NCBI RefSeq assembly: GCF_021018805.1
Contig: NC_086254.1
Location: forward strand, 30,317,300-30,381,299
Reading direction: 5' to 3'
DNA from: Prinia subflava
Taxonomy: Eukaryota; Chordata; Aves; Passeriformes; Cisticolidae
Length of the DNA stretch: 64,000 nucleotides
Shown here: piece after piece, positions 12,041 to 25,399 of the stretch
Position numbering within the stretch: the stretch's first letter is position 1
Layout: each line of letters starts with the position of its first letter
Notes under the pieces: model-generated
The model's database searches: none
What the model was told of the DNA's origin: nothing
The model's input: only the letters and a program-made list of their open reading frames with translations
Made by a program: the position numbers and the translations under genes

Positions 12041-15000
12041 TCAGTGAGCAGGATCCACATGAAGCATTACAAATCCCTTAATGTCTGAAAAGTGAGTGCA
12101 AACCAAGTCCACCTGAAGCTGCCTGGTGCCACTCCTGTAGGGAATGATTTCAAATTCCACTGCTGAAGTCTCCATGGGGGCCATTCTTTCCACACTAAAA
12201 GAGAAAATGCATTTGCCAGTTAAAACAGCTGCAGAATTCCTGCTATGTATTCTTCTGAGTACCCAAATTCAAGACTGTATGCCATCTCTCCACTCTCTGA
12301 GCATTCCATAATTCAAATCTTGGCAAAAGAGGTGCAAAAATCTCCATCTGCTGTATGGAGAGTACTGACATGGTGGCATTTTGTCCAAGGCCAGTGCAAA
12401 TGAAAGTCATGAGGTTGACAGAATATTTTTAAAAGCCCACTGGCACTCAGATTTCCCACCAAAATGAACAAGTTACCAGCCAGAAGCATTTACTTACTGG
12501 ATTCGGAGTTGCTCTCTGAGCAGGCCACTGCCTTCAGCTCTCAGGACACAGTCTGTCACCTCCTCAGACAGAGGGTTGGTAAATGTGACCTCCACATTGA
12601 CAGGCTTGTGTACCACAGCTGGCCCAAGGACCTACAGAGAGAAAACATCCTGCTCAGCCACAGCATCAGCCTCATGTCTTCCTGATGCTTTTCTCCTTTC
12701 ATTCCCATTGCAAATCACTTACCCTCTTGGGATTGCCTGGGCAGGAAGGAGCCAGGAATTAGTTCTTGTACATTGTTTTGGGCAACAGAGTTCAGCCTTG
12801 AAGAGCCATCCAGTGTGGCTAAGAATCAGCAGATTGCTGTAGAATCTACCATTAGTCCCTTTTCTAACTAGGTCAGTGCATGGTCTCATGTATAACACAG
12901 TGTATGATACTCATCAGAGTGAGAACACAACAAGAATACAAGGGTTGGCATATATGCCAAGTATAGGTTAACTACTGGAGGCACCTTAAATTAGCTTTTA
13001 CTAGGCTAAATTAAAAGTTTGGGACTGGAGAACGTGGGAGATGTGAGACAGAGGTGAATTGTGGTGTCTCAGGGAAAAGAATGCAAATTACCAAATAAAC
13101 ATATTCATTACCTTATTTGGGCTGAGATAATGTCGAATTGGTATATCTGGTATATATTTGTAAATAATGTAATATTAGTTAACATAATCAAAAGGTCCAT
13201 CAGGCCAATTGCATTTCTCTATTACTGTCTCCATGTTTATAAGGAAGTTTCAATCAACAGAAACATAAATGCTTCTTAAATCTTAATCACCAAATTGAAG
13301 TAATTTAATCCAGGTGCCTCCCCTACATAAAGGGACTCTGTTATTTGCATTGCACAGCACAGACTTTTTACGAATTCTCACTTGAACTTGGTATTCAGAA
13401 ATTGCCAGACCTGCAAAACCCCACACTTTTTACTCCTGTGTGTGACCTTGCTTTTCTTGTATGCTGCTGACAGAGGGTTTGGGACAGCTGATCTAGTCTG
13501 GAGGCCCTGAAGGACTCTGCTCATTACCATATTCCCTGTATGTTATTTACAGTAAGATGAGCAGATAGCTTTTGATCCCATGTGTAAATCCCATACAGTG
13601 TTTAAATCTGCTGTCCAAAACCAGTTCAGCTCGTTTATGTGGATGTGATGGGCCTTGCAAAGCCAGGGCTGTCCCTGGGCAAACACAGTGCAGGATCTTT
13701 CCTGTACACCAAGAGCTGCTTTTTATTCATTGTACAACATTTGTTAAAAGTCAGTTAAAAGTGGAAAAAAGAGAAAGCCTCCAGTTGTAATTAATCACTT
13801 GGGAAGTGTTGCAGAAGGTGAAAAGTGACATTTATTGTGATGCGGTTAAAGACTTTCTTTGACTATTGGTAATAGACTCACAGCCCCAGGCATTATCAGC
13901 TGGTCACTGAAGGTGTCTTTGGTAAAAATCAGTCTTCTTAAATAAACTATAAGATATTGATCAGACTTTTCTAACAAAAGTGGAGGTCTAAATATGGATG
14001 AGATTTCTTTGTATTCTGCCTGTCTGTCCTTAGGTAAACTTACCTTGCAACTGTTGTAACACTGAGAACTTTCAGTGCCACATTAACAAGCACAAGAGTA
14101 TCCCAGCACTACTATGCCATGGAAAGATTTGCTTTTTTTTAGTGTATTTCATTTCATTTGTATCACATGGCCAATTACTACAGCAACAAGATCCAATCAC
14201 CCTCAGACGTGATTTCACTTCCCATACTCCTTCCCATGAGGAATAGATGCAGTAGGAATTTCTAGTTGCTGCTTCTCAGCACATCTCTCAAGGGTCACAG
14301 AAGGGACTAGCTTTTACCTTGATGGTGAGAAAAGGATCCTGGAGTACAATATCCTTCTCAACTAGAAGCGAGGTTCCCCGTTTGATCTGGCACACAGCAG
14401 TCACGAGGATCTTCCTGTCATCCATCAGAGAATTTTTGTACTGGGAATAGGAGATCTTGAAAGAAATCTCTTTTACTAGAATAGAAACAGAAACAAAATT
14501 TTCCTCTCTTCTTTATTCTGAGTACCAGCTGTCTGTAAGATACCTGTGTTTTAAGGAGCAGTACTCTTATCACCCTGGGGCTGCACATTTGTGGGTGTTG
14601 ACACCAACAGACAGCAATGATACTCATGAGTGACTTCTACTTACATTTACATTAAACACTAAATGATCAGGTACAAGTGTGGTGCCTGGACAGATCTGAG
14701 GGTGGATGTATGTGGCAATACCTGCTGGTGCTTTTTTCATTTATCTGAAGCTGGGATTTACTGCTCCTTCTTTCCAAAGAAGGCAGAGGTCAGAGGGTGG
14801 GTTGGTTTAAATGCCCTTGCAGATGCAGCTGTTGAGCCTCTGCCTTGCACAGTCAGCATCTCTGTGCCAGTGAGGAAGGCAATGGAACTCAGTACACTGA
14901 GAAAAAGAGTTCTACTGCTGGAGTTGTGGAATGAGTTCTGACACGTTGTGTATTAGCTTGAGGGGGTGGTTCTGTTCATCTGTGCTATGTCTCATTTTTC

Positions 15001-18000
15001 AGCACTGTCCCTATAAAAGCAGGGCAGACCCCTCTCTGCAGGTGGCACAGCTCTTCCTGCAGGTGGTGGTTGCTGTCGTGCTGCTGTGAAAGTCGTAGGC
15101 TTTTCTTTCCTCCTTTGATCTGTCTTTATGCTTTGCTTGTGGGGATCTAGCAACTCACTAATCTCCAGGGTATGTTTCTTAGTTGTTGTCTCTTAGCAAA
15201 AAAAAGGTCATAACAAATCACTGACAGTGGCAGTGCTGGTCAGACAAAAGGTCACCCTGCTCAGTCTCCTTTTAGTCAGTGCCTGAAAGCAAATGCTTAA
15301 GACAGGTAAAATATGTGTATTTCTTTTCCCCTGAATAGCCTTGGCCTGTTTGCAGGTCATACACTTCTTGAGCCATTCTTTATTTCCAAGTGATCTGACC
15401 ACAACCCAAAACTATGTCTTGTCCAGTTATAAAGCTGTAATAAAATTAAAATTACCTTCTTCAGATTCAAGTTTAATAGATCTATGCAGCTGCAAAATCT
15501 CTGCCTTGGGTTTTCTGGTGTAGAGAATGGCTGAAGCCTTCAGTTTAACCTTTATGGTCTTAAAATCTGAGGTCAAGTTTCTGAGTGTCAAGGTAAGGAG
15601 GATGTCCTGGCCAATGACAGGAGATGCATCAAGAAGGATCTTCCCTGAGATGCCGGGGCTTTGTGCAGGCTGTGTCCTTGAAAATCGTCGTCTGGGTCTT
15701 GGAATTTTGGTTCTTTTTCCAGGTCTCCTCACACCAAGCAGCTTCAGTGCTTTCTTGTACACCTGCCTTTCTTTCAAGGATCCTGCATTGAAAGGTGCCA
15801 TGGTCAGAGATCTTGTGCATGTACTGGATATAGTGCAGGCTGATCTCAGAAATTTAGGGGAGCTGAGAAGGGCAAAGACACTCAAGAGGAAAAAGTGAGG
15901 TCTAACCTTAATGTGAATTTTGGCACAAAAGCAAATGAATGTACATGGCCATGAAGGCTGGAAAGTAAACCCTGCCCATGGGCTCCAGGGGCTGTTCATG
16001 GGCACCTCTTAGGAGCTGTGGGCATTAGAAAGGTGATTCTGGGAAAGCTCAGTTCTGCATAAGGTGGGGCAGTTGCCATCTCCTCTGAAACTGAGGAGGG
16101 TGAAAAAACCCTTCTGCAGATATACTCTCCAAACAGCTCTCCAGAGTTACTGTTGTTTCAATTGAATCAATATCAACAGATAAGGAGCCCTAATGCTTTG
16201 AAAATTCACAATTGGCTCTAGAAGTAAAGAAATTAGGTCAGTGCTCAGTCCAACAAAGGCCATAATTCTTTTCACATCTGATCATCAGTGGCAAAAGTAC
16301 TGTAATAAAGAATTTACCTTCTGGATATTTGTAATTATCAGTGACATCCACACGGGAGTTGGTGCCCACTGCTTTAGTGCTGATAAATTTTCCAATGTCC
16401 CTGGTATCAGAATAAATTCTCTCTTTCCTTTTCTTGCTATAGCGAATCCAAGTAACACAGTCAGCATTCACTGCTGCAAACACAAATGGGCTGTCGTAAT
16501 CCAGGTTCACATCCCCTTCTTTAATGGCTTTGGTGGAGGCAGGGCCACACTGATAGATGCCTGTATTAGAGAGGGAGAAGTTGAACAACACAAATCCTCA
16601 TGCTGACAGCAGGAGGGAGAGGCACTCACTGCAGAGACACACTGGGGAGAGGTAAAACAACATAAATCCTCCTACTGACAGCAAGAGGGAGAGGCAGCCA
16701 CTCCAAAGACACATTTGGGTCAAGTACACTGTTTTCATGTCTGTCTAATATGGTAACAACATGTGCAGACATTTCACATGCACTTTCTATCTAAAGGTGG
16801 GGCTGCAGAGGAGGCTGGCAGGGAGAGCTACAGCTTCTGATGATGTGTGGCATGAGAAATGTTCTCACCCACCAAAGGCTGCAAGGCTGCATGCAAAGCT
16901 GTCAGGTGAAAGGAGATGAGAGGAGGTGAGGGATGTGAGCCGAGTCAGAAGTGCAGCCAGATTTAAGAGATGGGAATCAACAGTGCTGGGTGTGCTCAGA
17001 GAAGAACCAGGAAACTGAATTTGTTAAAACTGGTAGTGAGGCATGGGGTTGTGTGATGTGAGGAGCTAAGACAAGCAAGGGTGAGATATGTGAACTGATG
17101 TCCTGGCTTTTGTGGAGGCAGAGAATTGAAATTATAAAAGGAAGAATTGTTATGCTGGTCAGCAATCCAGAGGCTGACAGAAAAGCTCCTTACTGGAGAT
17201 TGATGTGGGTATTGCTTTTCTTGTGCACCCAAATTAATGCTACATCTACAGGGAATATATAGAAAAGAATTGTCCAGAAATTTCCCTGGCAGTCTTTAGG
17301 ATCTATCTACAGTTTTTTTCTATTTACAACAGTGTCACCTTTGCTTTTTTCCTGGGGCGTTGCATCCAGAACCTGCCATCCATCATAAAATGAGCCGAGG
17401 TCTCTTCTAATGAACCAGCTTTCATTCCAGACATGGAAATTCCTGTAAGGGAGGTAGAATGCAGAATATCTGATTCATACAGTGCAAAAAATAATCTGAG
17501 TGAATGAAAACTCCTCTGTGGAGAGAGCAGCTGCTGTACTCTTTACATGAGCACCTACTTCCCCTTTTTTTGCCAGCTTTTTGTGTTATACCTGTGAGAA
17601 ATGTTGGGATGTTATGAAAAAGAAATGTTAAAAGGAAAATACTTAATTTCAGAGATAATAATTCAATATTGGACATTCCCAGACAATGTCCAATTCCAGC
17701 AGTGTGGAATTTTATATCACTGAGAGCATAAAGTTGGGGTGGAGCATGACATATTTTAATTAGTGGGGAATATAATGGAAGAAGTATTAAAGAAACATGT
17801 ATATTTACCACACACTGTCTTCACTCAAGTGCAGGTTGTTTCCAGAAATGTCAATGTACTTATCAATACTCAGATTCAGGTTCTTGTCATGGGCAGAGTT
17901 GAAGTTTGTAATAACACGAGTGGGTATTCCCAAGCATCTCAGTACTGCAATACAGAATACCATACAAGCTCTGTAAACCTATTTTGCAGACATTTAAAAA

Positions 18001-21000
18001 GTGTTTTTCTTGGTCAAACAGTTTAGTGTATGTTTTCAGTGGTAAAACAAAGCCTCAGAAATTTCCCTCCAGCTATGATGCAAGTCACAATCATTGTGCA
18101 AAATTGCTTAAAAGACACTTCCACTGACATGACATTCTTAGCTGTCATGTCCTTTTTAATAAGAATTTGGTTCATCCATTTATTTTAATCTTTGATTCTT
18201 CATCCTGTTCTCCCTCTGTTTGCACCTGGTTTCTTTTCCACTTACAGAGATACACCTCTCAATTTTCCTTTGTGTTTTCCCCAAAGAGGTTCTTGTGTCT
18301 CACAGCAGCTCTTACTGGACACTGCTAGGATGAAATGATTTTCCTGACTTGCAGCTCCTTTTACAGGTCCCCAGAATTGTGACTTGCTCTTTGTGTCACC
18401 AGCAGGTAAGATACAGCAGTAGAAAACTGGCACTGCAAGGGGATGGACTTGAAGAGTAGTGGTTTTCTTTGAAACAAGAAACCTTGCTCTTTTCACCAGC
18501 CCTGCCTGGAAAACCACTTTGTTTTTTGTTTGGTTACTCACAAAGCTGGCAGGCATTATTACAAGCTGTAAACTGAAGGGTTAACCCTTCACAGTGGAGA
18601 CCAGAGGTCCTGCACTCTCCCTGTCAAAGCTGAAACAGCTTGAAGGTTACTGGCACCGAGTTCAGCCTGCAGAACTCGTGGTGAGCTGCCTCTGGGTCCC
18701 TCTGCCCCTGTGTACCTGTGCAGGTGACTCCTGCAAAGACCCAGCACTGGCCGTAGCGCACGGGCCGGTAGCGGGCTCGGTACCACTTCCGAAGGATGGC
18801 CACGCTCCCGCTCCAGCGCAGCGGGTTCGTCCCCGAGCGGAACCTCCCGCTCCACTTCCCTTCCACCACTCCTTTCTCATCATTGCTGTTGACCTGAAAG
18901 AGTCCTTCTCATGAGAGAATTAAAGTGTTTACAGGAAAAGAGAGAGGGAAATGGTTAGAAGGGACCCATTGTGGGTAGCACTGTTCACATTGGGTGATAA
19001 GACAGAATGTTTAAATCTTACACAGAATTTTGTCTGCTCAAAGGCCTCAACTGGATCAAACCCAGGCCAGATTGTAGAATCTGGTGATTCAAAACTGCCT
19101 TGTTTTCAGTAGAAGTGGTCCCAAATGTACTGACTGACTGACACCTATTTACGTTTTCTCTGTCTCATCTATTGATCTCACCTCACACTCTGCTAGACCT
19201 GCTTCACATTCTCAAGTGATTTATGGAAGCCTTGAGAAATCCATCTTTGCTCTGAATGTGCTTTTGTTGCAAATGTGCAGACAGCTTGCCCAAACTTGTT
19301 AGGTGTGGTTGCATATATTTGTGCACATCCACTGTAGAGCCCTGTTTAAGTATCAAGTGTGGTGGTACAGGATTAAGTTATTTTTTTTTTTTTTCTTAAT
19401 TATTTGTACTTATAGTAATTTTGTCCATCTGAGTAGAGTTATTTACTTTATGTTGAAGCTCAGAGTGCCTAAAGTGAGTGCTGTCCAAAGGGCTGAAAAA
19501 TATTACAGCTATAAAGGAGGAATCTCAGCTAAGGAATGTGATGAGGCTGTATTATTTATAAAATAGAAAACTTCAGGTGCCTAGCTGTGCAGTTATATGT
19601 TTATGAAGATGAATGCATGCTGAGAAGTTGCTATTTGTTGCAGGAAATGATAAAAACCTCACTGAACAAATATCCCTTCTGTAAAGAATACTAAATTCAG
19701 ACATTAAATGCAGCCAGACCAGCACTGGTTTTCCAAAATATTTCATGCTCCTCTTGGTGTTTGAAATACTTAGTAAATGATTTTAGAATAGACAAAGGCT
19801 TTCCAAATTAGTGAAAAGATGTAATGGACCAAAAATCTGTTAGGAAAACACCTCTGAGGTTTGATGTTCCTCAGAAGTTCTTGGAAACATTCCTTCAGTC
19901 GTGAGCAAACTTTTGGGAAGAAGAATAAATCTCCATTTAACCTATTTTGTAGCTATTTTTTGCTGGGCTACACCTATAAAACACTGAGGAATTCACGCTC
20001 GAGTGTGAGTGAGGGCTGGGGTGTTGTTGGTAGGTGCATTCCCAGCTGTGAGTGCTGCCTCCCTTTACCGTGGCGCTGACGACCCTGCTGACATAGACAG
20101 GGCTGTTCCTCTGGGAGACGTCCATGGCTGGGTCCTCACGGTGCTTCAGGCTCCTGTCCAGCACAGCCAGAGAGATGTCAAGGATGTCCTCTTCAAACTG
20201 CAATCAAAACAAGCGATGTATTAAGGCTAATTTCATGAGAAAACCCAAGGATAAACTCCCCACCTGGTTTTCTTCTCCGAGCATGGGAGGAAGATGTTGG
20301 GAACAGAGGTACAGTTCTGTTAAAGAAAATCGGGCCAAGAAAAAAACACAACCATCAAGCTGCCAACTCTGTAGTATTTTAAAGATGAGCACAGTGTGGG
20401 GCTGTGGCCACTGGCACTCACGAGGACATTGAGTGGCCTGGTGGCACAGACAAGACCACTGTGGCTTGGGCTCGGCAGGGGTCACGCCCTCCCACATCCT
20501 GCTCATCCTGCTGTGCCCCTTCAGGCCCCTGTCTGTTATGAAAGCTTTGCTCTCATGGGCTGCCTCCACCTCATATCAGGTGATCTGAACAGAAAGAAAC
20601 CCACAAAAATAATTATTGTGGATTAGGGTCACCGAGACATTGACTGGGCCCAGAGAATGCTCCAGTGCTTGGCTGGATGGATGTGGCCAGGCAAGGATGG
20701 CCCTTGACCTCAGAGACAGAAAGGAGCTCTGGCCTTGTTTCATTTATCAGTGTAAAAACAGCCATGGGTTCAGGAGGATCAATAGAAATGCTGTCTGCAA
20801 ATGCTGGTGCAGTTGGAGGGCATGAAGTGGCCAGGAATGGTTCTGGCTGGCCTGGGCATTGCAGGATGGCTGTGTGACTGGAGATGGGCTATAGGTCTAT
20901 ATGGTTTAGATGGTTTATATGGCTGTGTTTGCAGCGGTTTTCAAACTGATTTTCAAAAATTCCAACATGAGTTGTTTCAGTTGAGTACATTTGGGGTATC

Positions 21001-24000
21001 CTTTTAGTGTCTTCTGCCCTATTACTAACAGATTGCTTAAATATTTACATGCACTCGCTTTGCAATACCCAGTGGCTTTCTTTGCTCTCTACAACAGTCA
21101 AAAAATCAAGTACAATTTTACCAGTTTGTGTAACAGGCAAAAGAAAATTAAAATTATGCTTTGTTTCTTTTATTTCTGTATGAGCACATGCCACACAGGG
21201 GTAATGATCCTGATGCTGCTGTCTGTAATGTAATGATAAATGAGATACAAATCTGCAAGAAAATCTGAAGTGGGTGAGGAATACTGAACTCTTATACTAT
21301 GAGAGAATGATTTTTTTTTGTCCTCAAGAGCCTATTTATCCATTACTCCTATTTTGAAAGTTCTGGAAGAGGTGGTGGTGTTTACCTGTCCATAGTTCCA
21401 AGCTTCTTGTTGAATATCTGTCTCCACCCCCTGAAATATGATTCCACTGTCATTCAGAACATACTCCTGCCGCTCCTTTTCATTAGCCATGTAGACATCA
21501 TCATCTACAAGCAGAACGAGACATGATGGCTGCAAGGAAATTGTTTTGCTGTAACTGAAAATCTCAAATAGAGGCCAGTGCTAGGGATCAGGTGAGGCTG
21601 CCCATGCATTCAGGTTTAGGGCTCTCTGCTCCACCTCTGGAGTGAGTAAAATAAGCATGAAATTCCTTTCAGGGGAACTGACTGTGTTCCTATCCCTTCA
21701 ATAAGTGCAGAATATGTCTTACTGGTACGTGTTATTTGTTTGACACCTGAATGCAAGAATCAGAGGAAAAATCAGAGGAAAAGAATTCTAGAATGAATAT
21801 TTGGAATATTTACTGCCAGTGATTTTATTCTACAAGCAAGAGTCTGGGTCTTTGATGCCTTGCAACCCTGAAGAAGGGACAAAAACTTTATCCTTTGAGC
21901 AAAAAGCCAACTTTCTGCAGCTGTGACTGTCACATACAGACTTTACTGTGACACCCAGATTTCCAGGCTGAACCAATGAGTTATTTGAAGGACGTGATAT
22001 GTCAGAGCATACCTGGACACCAGGGATTGAAGAGCAGCACAAACTGGCCCAGGACTTTGGAAGAGACCTTGTTCCCAGCAAGGACCTCGAGCTGGAGTTT
22101 GTATCGCCCGATGACAGCATCGGCTGGGCTGAGGATGGTGAAGTTCAGGCAGCGAGGCTCACTGGGCTCTTGGGTTGCACTCCAGCCACTGGCATCCTCC
22201 TCAGAAAGAGTAAATACAGCCTTGGTCTGCTGAGATTCTTCTGGACATGGTCCTGCCACAGAGAATGGGGATGGTGGTGTGTGAGAGGTGGAGGTGAATT
22301 ACGTGTGGGTGCCAGGATGAAGATAACGTGCAGGGTTGAAGGGATACAGCCTTGGCTTTGGGATGAGGATGGCTCCTGCCTTCCTTTAATTATTAGCTGT
22401 CTCTTGCCTTAAGGTACAGTTCAAACTTTAAAATGGGAACTCCGAAGCCTAAAAGGACCAGGAATCCTGAGTGAACCGGGACAAAGCTTAATGTTTCCAG
22501 AATGGCCATGTAGACCTGTAAGGCACAAGTATTTTGGAGCTGGAGTAACCTGGAGATGAGATGACTGCCATGGGGAGATTACCTGTGCTTGCAATAAAGG
22601 TGAAGTTGTCCCAGAATTGCACTGTTGTTTTGAATTTCAGAGAGATGTTGAAGGGCTGCCCTCTCCTCAGGATTACTTCTGTGCTGCTGTAATCAGAGGT
22701 GTGGTGTGCAGCTTTATTTAGTTTGGATTGCCAGTTGACTTTTCCTATTTTTAGGGCTAGAAAGACATAAGACATGTTAATGAAAAATGTTTTCCTTTAG
22801 ACTTGCACACCTTTTCGCTGTGTCTAATGTACTAATTTTATTATATTTATATATAGCTGGCATTATGTGCTATAGGAAAAAAGAAAAATCCATTGTTATT
22901 AAAAATTGAAAGAAGGCCAGGCAGTCAGACAAACAGCTAAAAGATGAATTCTTTTCTGTAAGGTTCTTTCAGAAAGAAAAAAAAATTCAAAAATTCAAAA
23001 TTCAGAGAATTCATCTTTGATTTAAACAAAAAAAATCAAATCTTTTGTGTTTAGGTAAGGTTTGCTAAAGTCTGAAGAGACTGTACTATTCCTTGTGTTC
23101 CTGCTCTTTTTCTATGGTGCTATCTAGTTCCCATAATGCTTTACAGATTTACAGAAAGAAGTATTAAAACTCTCATCAGGAAATGCAAAGCTGATTCTGG
23201 AGACACTGCCTGACAGATGATGGCTGGAAGGTTGGGATCTTCAGTGTGGAACTTGCTTGTTATCTTCTCACGTATCTTGTACCCAAGTTAATTTACAGTC
23301 TTGTAGCTTGAAGCTGGGTGTTATTTCACACTCTGTTGGACAAAGATTACAAGCATAGGAGTGGCATATCTCGAGGCAGTGCTCTGGGTTGCTCTATTGT
23401 ATCATGATAGGTTGCCCAATTATGAATATGGGACACTGAAGCTGAGATTACAAAAGCTTCAAGCTTACTCTTTCTTTGAGAAATTAAAGAATTCCCACAA
23501 CAACAAACAAAAACAAAGCAGAAAAATGCAGATTCCCCTATGAAAACAGGTGTTTGGGAAGTGCCTTTTCCCAGTATGATATTCCAGAGGAGTTTCAGGT
23601 GAAGAAAACCTCGTGCTCTGACTACAGCTTGTTAACCCTGTGCAGAATAATGATATTGTAAGCTACATTTCCATCATTTCACTGAACCAAGAAAGGAGCT
23701 CATGTCTGAGAGAATCCATAGAGTTCTACTATAACAATAGAGAGGGTGAAACTTCAGTTTTCTGCTGTGTTTGCATCATAGATATATATTTTCTGAAGAC
23801 TAGATAAAGGCGTAATTATACTAATTTTCCAGCTTTTTGGAAGAAATGTGTATTTCCGAGGCACACTCTGGGCAGTAAAGGCCTGGAGCAAGCGACTTTC
23901 CTGCAGTCTGTGTGCATAAGCATGTGTGAGTGTTTTTTTCAGTGAAGGGTCTTGCTTCAGATGTGTCACCTGGAGACAAGAATTCCATGGGCAGGAGTGT

Positions 24001-25399
24001 GATGTTTGAGTCACATGATGTGAAATGCCTGGAAAGCGTCGCTTGCGTCACCACTTCATTTTCCTGGCTTAAACATGTTTAATTGAAAGGGACCTGTGGA
24101 AAGCATCAGTCCTAATACCAAGTCCTCTAATTTAAGAGTGACTTAGAAGGTGTTTCTGAAGGGCACTTGGAGTCAGGGTTTGAAAAGGAGTCAGTCTGCC
24201 TTGCTGCCCTTTATCCCTGTGTATCCTGAATGCCCAGGCTCTGCAGGGCAGGGAGCACCACATGTTCTGGGCTGTGCAGGGATGCAGGAAACTGAGAGAA
24301 TTTTACACATCTGCAAATAAAAATGTCATGCATAGAAGATTTAATGGCAACTGAACCATGGGCTTGATATTAGTGAGGTTCTGAAGGATCCAAACAGTGC
24401 TGCTAAACACTGTCCAAGTGAAATGTCACAGGCAAGGACAAGATGCCCAACAGAGGAAGAGGAGAAGTGAGCAGAAGTAGGAAAGATAAAGAAGACAGTG
24501 GCTAGAATTGGTTTGCTCTAACAATTTACTTCATCAATAGTTTGATTTGCCTTGCGAGGTTCATGGCTGCACAGGCATTTCTAGAGGACATGTGCAGGAG
24601 ATTAGAAAGAAAAGTTCCCTATATGAGGCAGGAGCACAGTAAAGATTGATGCCAGTCTTTCGTCCATATGAGTCTCAAATTTATCCTCTTTTGTTCTTCA
24701 CAGTTTCAATTTTAATTTTATAATTTCTTTTTCTTCTTTCAGTGCCTGTGAGAAAAACTTATTTTTTACAATTCTGTCACTGTACATTTGGCCAAAAATT
24801 TGTTTGGGTGCCCATCCTGTAATGGACAGACATTGGGAGCATGCTCAGAAGGAAAAGCCTGGTGGTCACTGCTGAAGATGCTGACCATGGTGCACACAGG
24901 GTTCTCTTTGCCTTTTGACTGAAAACTCTAACAGGAAAACATGTTTAGGCTAACCTGTAGAGTCTGTGTGTGAGTATTCCATGTTAGACATGTGTCTAAC
25001 TCGAGATCTCTGCATCAGAGTGAGCACAGTGAGTGCAATCCCAGACACAAGCAGCACTCAGCTGCCAGAGCCCCTCTTTGATGCCCCAATCACTAGACAA
25101 TAGTTAATTAGGTGGCTGCAAAAGCACTGGATAGAGCAGGTAATTGATATGAGAGAAAAGCATTTTCTTACTCTACTTTTCTGTCTTGCAGGAAAAAAAA
25201 AGGTTCAAGGCCCATGATAATAAAAGAAAAAAGAAAATCAGTTCTAGTAGAAAAACCAATAAATACACTTAACCTAAAAAAGCAAAGTTCCTGAGAGAGC
25301 AGCTAGATGTAATTTATCTTGTTTCCTCAGCAAATATTGCTCAGCTGGTATGGAAGAGGGATGTCTGGAGCCATCAGGCTGGATGAACTTACCTGCCAT
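12041..25399 (-). CDS. TGM6-like: TGM6-like transglutaminase (gene B)
   Basis: Ca2+-dependent protein-glutamine gamma-glutamyltransferase, which cross-links Gln to Lys side chains. Exons, 5' to 3': 25393-25399, 22583-22756, 22013-22252, 21386-21504, 20069-20197, 18716-18893, 17809-17944, 17339-17442, 16318-16560, 15456-15782, 14318-14475, 12498-12631 and 12041-12194 (stop TGA). This is 2103 nt, 700 aa, a full family length. Catalytic residues are Cys273 ([10 protein letters not shown]), His331 (NFHVWNES), Asp354 (WQVLDATPQ) and Trp250. Closest remembered match is TGM6: [22 protein letters not shown]-like 'AILYTRKP', [22 protein letters not shown] and DIKGFV. Its position next to EPB42 is that of TGM5 in mammals, so orthology is open. 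The core/barrel linker in exon 10 is very basic ([18 protein letters not shown]). Exon 1 (ATGGCAG|GTAAGT) was chosen by phase and its weak family consensus. The introns hold a 72-base duplication near exon 9 and no other gene I can see. Confidence 0.9.
16584..16727. repeat. Diverged 72-base tandem duplication in gene B intron 8
   Basis: The block starting 'aacaacacaaatcctc' at 16584 recurs as 'aacaacataaatcctc' at 16656. Both continue with 'tgacagca.gagggagaggca' and 'agacaca', which gives a period of 72 bases with scattered differences. It lies just upstream (in gene sense) of the exon 9 acceptor of gene B at 16561. Confidence 0.75.
22757..25392 (-). other. Intron 1 of gene B
   Basis: A 2.6-kb intron between the 7-base first coding exon and exon 2. 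It is AT-rich with short A-runs and imperfect 'aaaattcaaa' repeats near 22980-23010. I see no repeat element or coding exon in it. This size and position match the long first introns of genes C and D. Confidence 0.6.
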
